This document shows, one piece after another, positions 58,814-62,445 of a stretch of 62,445 bases of DNA (positions are counted from its first letter, which is position 1; the number at the start of each line of letters is the position of its first letter). Made by a program: the position numbers and the translations under genes. A model generated the notes under the pieces. It saw nothing but the letters and a program-made list of their open reading frames with translations, did no database searches and was not told the DNA's origin. This stretch comes from an uncultured Porphyromonadaceae bacterium (GTDB lineage: Bacteria; Bacteroidota; Bacteroidia; Bacteroidales; Muribaculaceae), in the NCBI GenBank assembly GCA_947178305.1, contig CAMWXV010000003.1, positions 1 to 62,445 of the forward strand, written 5' to 3'.

Positions 58814-61800
58814 ATGACCAAAAATATACGTATCATATTCACTGCTATATCAGCACTGCTTGTCACTGTTTGCCCAATGGCAACACAAGCTTTTGACATT
58901 GACACTTACACCACCGAATCGGCATTGTCTTCTGGACGATGGATCAAAGTGAGCGTAAGCTCTACCGGCATACACTTCATACCTGCATCATCACTCAAAT
59001 CGTGGGGATTTTCTGACATAGACGCAGTAGCCGTATATGGCTACGGAGGTGAACGCATCCCCGATCTGCTCAACAACAAAACATACATTGACGACTTACC
59101 CAAGGTACAGGCAATCACCACATCCGATGGCATATATTTCTACGCCAAAGGACCGGTAAAATGGACTCGCAGCTCCGACAATCGCTTCACCCACTCGCTA
59201 AATCCGTTCAGTACCGTAGGATATTATTTTTTATCCGACAGCGGCAGTCCCGAAAAACGGCCTATAGAACTTGAAGGCGAAGCTATTGAAAACACCACAG
59301 CCGCAACCACCTACACCGCCAAACTACATCACGAACAAGACCAAGTGTACCTGAGCAAATCGGGACACATGATGTTTGGAGAAGAGTTCCGTTACACTCC
59401 TTCACGCACCTTTGATTTCACTTTAACATCAAAAACAGACGACTCCAAAGTGTGGATGAACCTTTCATTCGCTGCCAAAAGTTCATCTGCCGGACACCTG
59501 GATCTCACCGCCAACGGAACAGACATAAACGGTTCAAACCGCATCAATATAGGAGCCACTTCCGGCAAAAACTCAGCATCACGTATCGCAGCCCGAAGAG
59601 AATTTTCATTTGATGGAACCAATCTGCAACTTGGCATAAAATACAGCAATTCAGGTGTAGTCAGCGCAGCCCACCTTGATGCCATTGACATCAATTACAA
59701 AGCTAAACTGGAGATGATTGGCAATCAAACCCATTTTTCACTCAACTCCACTTCTGCAAAACTTGCCAATGCCGATGCAAATGTGAAAATTTGGGACGTG
59801 ACAGACCCTCTTGACATTGTGGAAATGAACACCATTGCCACTAATGACGGTTCTCTTGCATGGAAAAACCATTACACCGGATGGCGCAACTATATAGCAT
59901 GGTCTCAATCCGGCTCTTTTCCACAACCCTCATATGTGTGCTCCGTACCAAATCAAAACCTGCATGGTATAACAGACACCCCGGACATGCTGATTCTAAC
60001 CGCTCCCATTCTGGCAAGCCAAGCCGAACGAATAGCCGACATGCATCGCAACGGCCCGTTTAAACTCAAGGTACTTGTGGTAGACCACAATCTTGTGTTT
60101 GACGAATTCACATCCGGCATGCGCGATGTCAACGCCTACCGCCGTTTTGCAAAAATGCTCTACGACAGAGGAAAGGCATCAGGACAACCGCTACGCTATC
60201 TCCTGCTTATGGGACGCGCCACATTTGACAACCGTGGCCTTGACACAGAAATGCAAAACCTTAATTATCCGTCTATGCCCACTTGGCAAACCGAAGACGG
60301 CATGTATGAGAGCCTCACTTTCTGCTCCGACGACATAATGGCTTTTTTGGAAGACGGCTCCGGAGACAATCCGGCCGGCGACTATTATTCAATAGCCATA
60401 GGGCGCATCCCGGCCCGCAATGCTCAAGAAGCATCCAACTATGTGGACAAAATGATTTATTATCAAAACAGTTCCGAACGCGATCTTTGGCGAAACAAAG
60501 TAATGCTCGTTGCCGACAATGGCAATCTGGGAGTACATATGGAGCAGTCCGAATGGTTCCAAAGCGCAGCCTTGGCCTCCACAAACGATGGAAAAAACCT
60601 GTTTTTTGACAAAGTGTACATTGATGCATTTCCTTTGGTAGGAGGTGTGTGTCAGGATGCTCGTAAACGCCAGTTCCGCCTATTGGACAACGGTGTGATG
60701 TGGTGGGCCTACGTAGGACACGGAGCACCGGAGCGACTGTCAAGCGAAGGCATACTGTCATACACTGACATAAACAATATGTATCAGAGTAAATATCCTG
60801 TGATATATGCTGCCACTTGCTCTTTCCAAAGCTGGGACGGCCCGGCTCAAAGTGGTGCGGAGATCATGGCTTTCACTCCCCGCGGAGGAGTGATCGCATC
60901 CATATCTGCCACACGTTCGGCTTTGATTACCGAGAACGGACGTTTGACACGCGCTATGGGGCAACAGATAATGCGTCGCGACGACTCTGGCCTGATGCTA
61001 CCATTAGGCGAAATTCTTCGTGGTGCCAAAAACATAATACGCTCCACATCCGGAGGTTCCGACAACCGAACTCGCTATGCCCTCCTCGGAGACCCAGCCA
61101 TGAGACTTATCATGCCCAGCAACCGTGTGATTCTTGAAACCATCAACGGAGAAACAGTCAACACACAAAACCAAGTAACAATAATGGCTCGTCAAACCAT
61201 TACCGCACGAGGATATGTGGCTGACCACACCGGATCAAGAATAACTGATTTTAACGGCTCTCTGATGCTTAATGTATACGATGCCGAATACTCCACCACA
61301 TCCACAGGTGTGTTTGCCGATGACACAGAAGGTAAACCCGTGACTTTTGACGAACAAGGCTCCATGCTGTACGCCGGACGCACCAATGTTACAAACGGCG
61401 AATGGGAAATAACATTTACCATGCCATCGGAAGTTACCCACAACTTCCGACCGGCGGCCATGAATCTATATGCCACGACCGAGGATAAAAGCAAAGACGC
61501 CATTGGTTGCAACCGTGACTTTTTTGTGTACGGATTTGACACCTCCGCCGCCCCGGACGATTTAGCCCCGATTGTGGAATATGCATATCTCAATCATCCT
61601 TCTTTCTACAATGGAGCCACAGTCAACGAAGAACCCATGTTCATGGCCAAAGTCAGCGACGATATCGGCATTAATTTGTCATCAGCAGGAGTTGGACACC
61701 AAATGACACTCAAACTGGACGACAGCCGCTCATATTCCGATGTATCACTCTACTACACACCGTCATCCGACGGCTCTGCATCCGGCACCATAAACTACCC

Positions 61801-62221
61801 GCTGCCGACATTGTCAAACGGCAACCATACACTCACACTGCGGGTATGGGACACCTCCGGCAACAGCACATCACATACCCTTGACTTCTTTGTGAAAGAA
61901 GGTGCAAGACCACAGCTGTTTGATATTTACACCGATGCCAACCCTGCTGTCACTGCAGCCAACTTCTATATCTCTCACGATCGTCCTGATGCGCTGGCCT
62001 CAGTCACACTTACCATCTACGATATGATGGGACGCATGATATGGAGCGCATCCGACTCCAATCGCAGCAATCTATCCTCAACATCACCTATCACATGGAA
62101 CCTCACAGACTTAGGTGGAAACCGCGTGCCACGAGGCATATACTTGTATCGTGCAACTGTGACAATAGACGGAGAAGAGATTACATCCGAAGCCAAGCGC
62201 ATTGCCGTGACCGGAAGATAA
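58814..62221 (+). CDS. porU: Type IX secretion sortase PorU
   Basis: Gingipain-family (C25) sortase-like protease of 1135 residues that removes the CTD signal of T9SS cargo and attaches cargo to A-LPS at the surface. Signal peptide (MTKNIRIIFTAISALLVTVC ... ATQA), N-terminal domain (RWIKVSVSSTGIHFIPASSL), and C25 catalytic domain with His636 in YVGHGAPERLSSEG and Cys669 in YAATCSFQSWDGP; the 33-residue spacing equals that of P. gingivalis PorU. It ends in an Ig-like/CTD-like region (LTIYDMMGRMIW; GIYLYRATVTIDG). porV, often adjacent, is not here. Confidence 0.95.
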   Translation: MTKNIRIIFTAISALLVTVCPMATQAFDIDTYTTESALSSGRWIKVSVSSTGIHFIPASSLKSWGFSDIDAVAVYGYGGERIPDLLNNKTYIDDLPKVQAITTSDGIYFYAKGPVKWTRSSDNRFTHSLNPFSTVGYYFLSDSGSPEKRPIELEGEAIENTTAATTYTAKLHHEQDQVYLSKSGHMMFGEEFRYTPSRTFDFTLTSKTDDSKVWMNLSFAAKSSSAGHLDLTANGTDINGSNRINIGATSGKNSASRIAARREFSFDGTNLQLGIKYSNSGVVSAAHLDAIDINYKAKLEMIGNQTHFSLNSTSAKLANADANVKIWDVTDPLDIVEMNTIATNDGSLAWKNHYTGWRNYIAWSQSGSFPQPSYVCSVPNQNLHGITDTPDMLILTAPILASQAERIADMHRNGPFKLKVLVVDHNLVFDEFTSGMRDVNAYRRFAKMLYDRGKASGQPLRYLLLMGRATFDNRGLDTEMQNLNYPSMPTWQTEDGMYESLTFCSDDIMAFLEDGSGDNPAGDYYSIAIGRIPARNAQEASNYVDKMIYYQNSSERDLWRNKVMLVADNGNLGVHMEQSEWFQSAALASTNDGKNLFFDKVYIDAFPLVGGVCQDARKRQFRLLDNGVMWWAYVGHGAPERLSSEGILSYTDINNMYQSKYPVIYAATCSFQSWDGPAQSGAEIMAFTPRGGVIASISATRSALITENGRLTRAMGQQIMRRDDSGLMLPLGEILRGAKNIIRSTSGGSDNRTRYALLGDPAMRLIMPSNRVILETINGETVNTQNQVTIMARQTITARGYVADHTGSRITDFNGSLMLNVYDAEYSTTSTGVFADDTEGKPVTFDEQGSMLYAGRTNVTNGEWEITFTMPSEVTHNFRPAAMNLYATTEDKSKDAIGCNRDFFVYGFDTSAAPDDLAPIVEYAYLNHPSFYNGATVNEEPMFMAKVSDDIGINLSSAGVGHQMTLKLDDSRSYSDVSLYYTPSSDGSASGTINYPLPTLSNGNHTLTLRVWDTSGNSTSHTLDFFVKEGARPQLFDIYTDANPAVTAANFYISHDRPDALASVTLTIYDMMGRMIWSASDSNRSNLSSTSPITWNLTDLGGNRVPRGIYLYRATVTIDGEEITSEAKRIAVTGR

Positions 62222-62254
62222 CATAAAACATATACAGCATCCCCATTATACAAG

Positions 62255-62303
62255 AATGAGCCGACTACGTTATTTGATAGCCGGCTCGGCTCATTTTTTT
62301 TTG
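62255..62303 (+). terminator. Terminator of porU
   Basis: AATGAGCCG (62255-62263) pairs with CGGCTCATT (62287-62295), extended by an inner AGCCG-type pairing, and is followed by nine T. Confidence 0.88.
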
Positions 62304-62314
62304 GAAACAAAGAT

Positions 62315-62345
62315 TTTGTCACCCAAAAAAAGATTTGTAACTTTG
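62315..62345 (+). promoter_or_regulatory. Promoter of the tRNA-Ser gene
   Basis: -33 TTTG (62315-62318), 19 nt, -7 TAACTTTG (62338-62345), about 18 nt before the tRNA 5' end. Confidence 0.8.
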
Positions 62346-62363
62346 CCTCCGTAAACACCGCAT

Positions 62364-62445
62364 GGAAAGATGCCGGAGCGGTCGAACGGGACGGTCTCGA
62401 AAACCGTTGTACCCTTACGGGTACCCAGGGTTCGAATCCCTGTCT
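62364..62445 (+). tRNA. tRNA-Ser (anticodon CGA), cut by the right edge
   Basis: Eighty-two nucleotides of a class II tRNA: acceptor GGAAAGA, the D-arm, anticodon arm ACGGTCTCGAAAACCGT (anticodon CGA, serine), a long variable arm GTACCC..GGGTAC and T-arm AGGGTTCGAATCCCTG. The window ends within the 3' acceptor strand, so the last few bases are missing. Confidence 0.93.

Overview
The window is a chromosomal segment of a Bacteroidota bacterium, most likely order Bacteroidales and perhaps a Muribaculaceae-like gut lineage (family-level placement is inference). Three things support this: many genes are preceded by the Bacteroidota-type promoter (-33 TTTG/TTG, about 19-21 nt, -7 TAnnTTTG); the type IX secretion (T9SS) core porT-porP-gldK-gldL-gldM-gldN and the sortase porU are present; and the ribosomal super-operon has the Bacteroidota order, with map and no adk, infA and rpmJ after secY, and fusA directly upstream of rpsJ. 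Both long ribosomal signatures (L36 and S14) are of the zinc-free type.

Layout. (1) 1-2.5 kb: a stable-RNA-like promoter reading off the left edge, a secreted DUF1460 cysteine hydrolase/amidase-like protein, and convergent enolase. (2) 2.6-21.2 kb, minus strand: the str-S10-spc-alpha super-operon rpsL-rpsG-fusA-rpsJ-...-secY-map-infA-rpmJ-rpsM-rpsK-rpsD-rpoA-rplQ, with a clear promoter and structured leader at 21.1 kb and a strong terminator at 2.6 kb. (3) 21.2-24.6 kb: rfbC, diverging from a Bacteroidota-type GlmU-like nucleotidyl/acetyltransferase and NADP-type glutamate dehydrogenase. (4) 24.8-34.4 kb, minus strand: an apparently continuous operon ybaK-aroC-radical SAM-porT-porP-gldK-gldL-gldM-gldN ending in a hairpin terminator. 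The T9SS trans-envelope motor and ring are thus downstream of a tRNA-editing gene and chorismate synthase. (5) 34.5-43.8 kb, plus strand: small outer-membrane barrel, Crp/Fnr regulator, membrane acyltransferase, asd, CPA2 antiporter, GH95 fucosidase and a translationally coupled ATP-grasp-like protein. (6) 43.8-57.9 kb, minus strand: two runs. The first is HU/SPOR protein, nitroreductase, DUF2520 dehydrogenase-like, KdsC-like phosphatase, Maf, with mutL upstream. The second is orphan histidine kinase, dnaX, two small lipoproteins, SUI1/YciH and an AddA-like helicase-nuclease. (7) 58-62.4 kb, plus strand: GH25 lysozyme, PorU sortase, terminator, and a tRNA-Ser(CGA) cut by the right edge.

The most interesting non-coding signals are: a perfect 8-4-8 palindrome after the Crp/Fnr gene, centred near -41.5 of the promoter of the next gene; a DnaA-box-like array with 11-bp phasing upstream of mutL; several genes whose -7 box lies only 4-8 nt from the start codon (predicted leaderless mRNAs); and structured leaders before rpsL and possibly rpsD. 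No CRISPR array, insertion sequence, prophage or defence island was seen; nearly all genes are recognisable core or lineage genes. By eye the plus strand is C-richer than G in most of 21-62 kb whatever the coding strand, which suggests that one replication fork traverses the window with the minus strand as leading strand.
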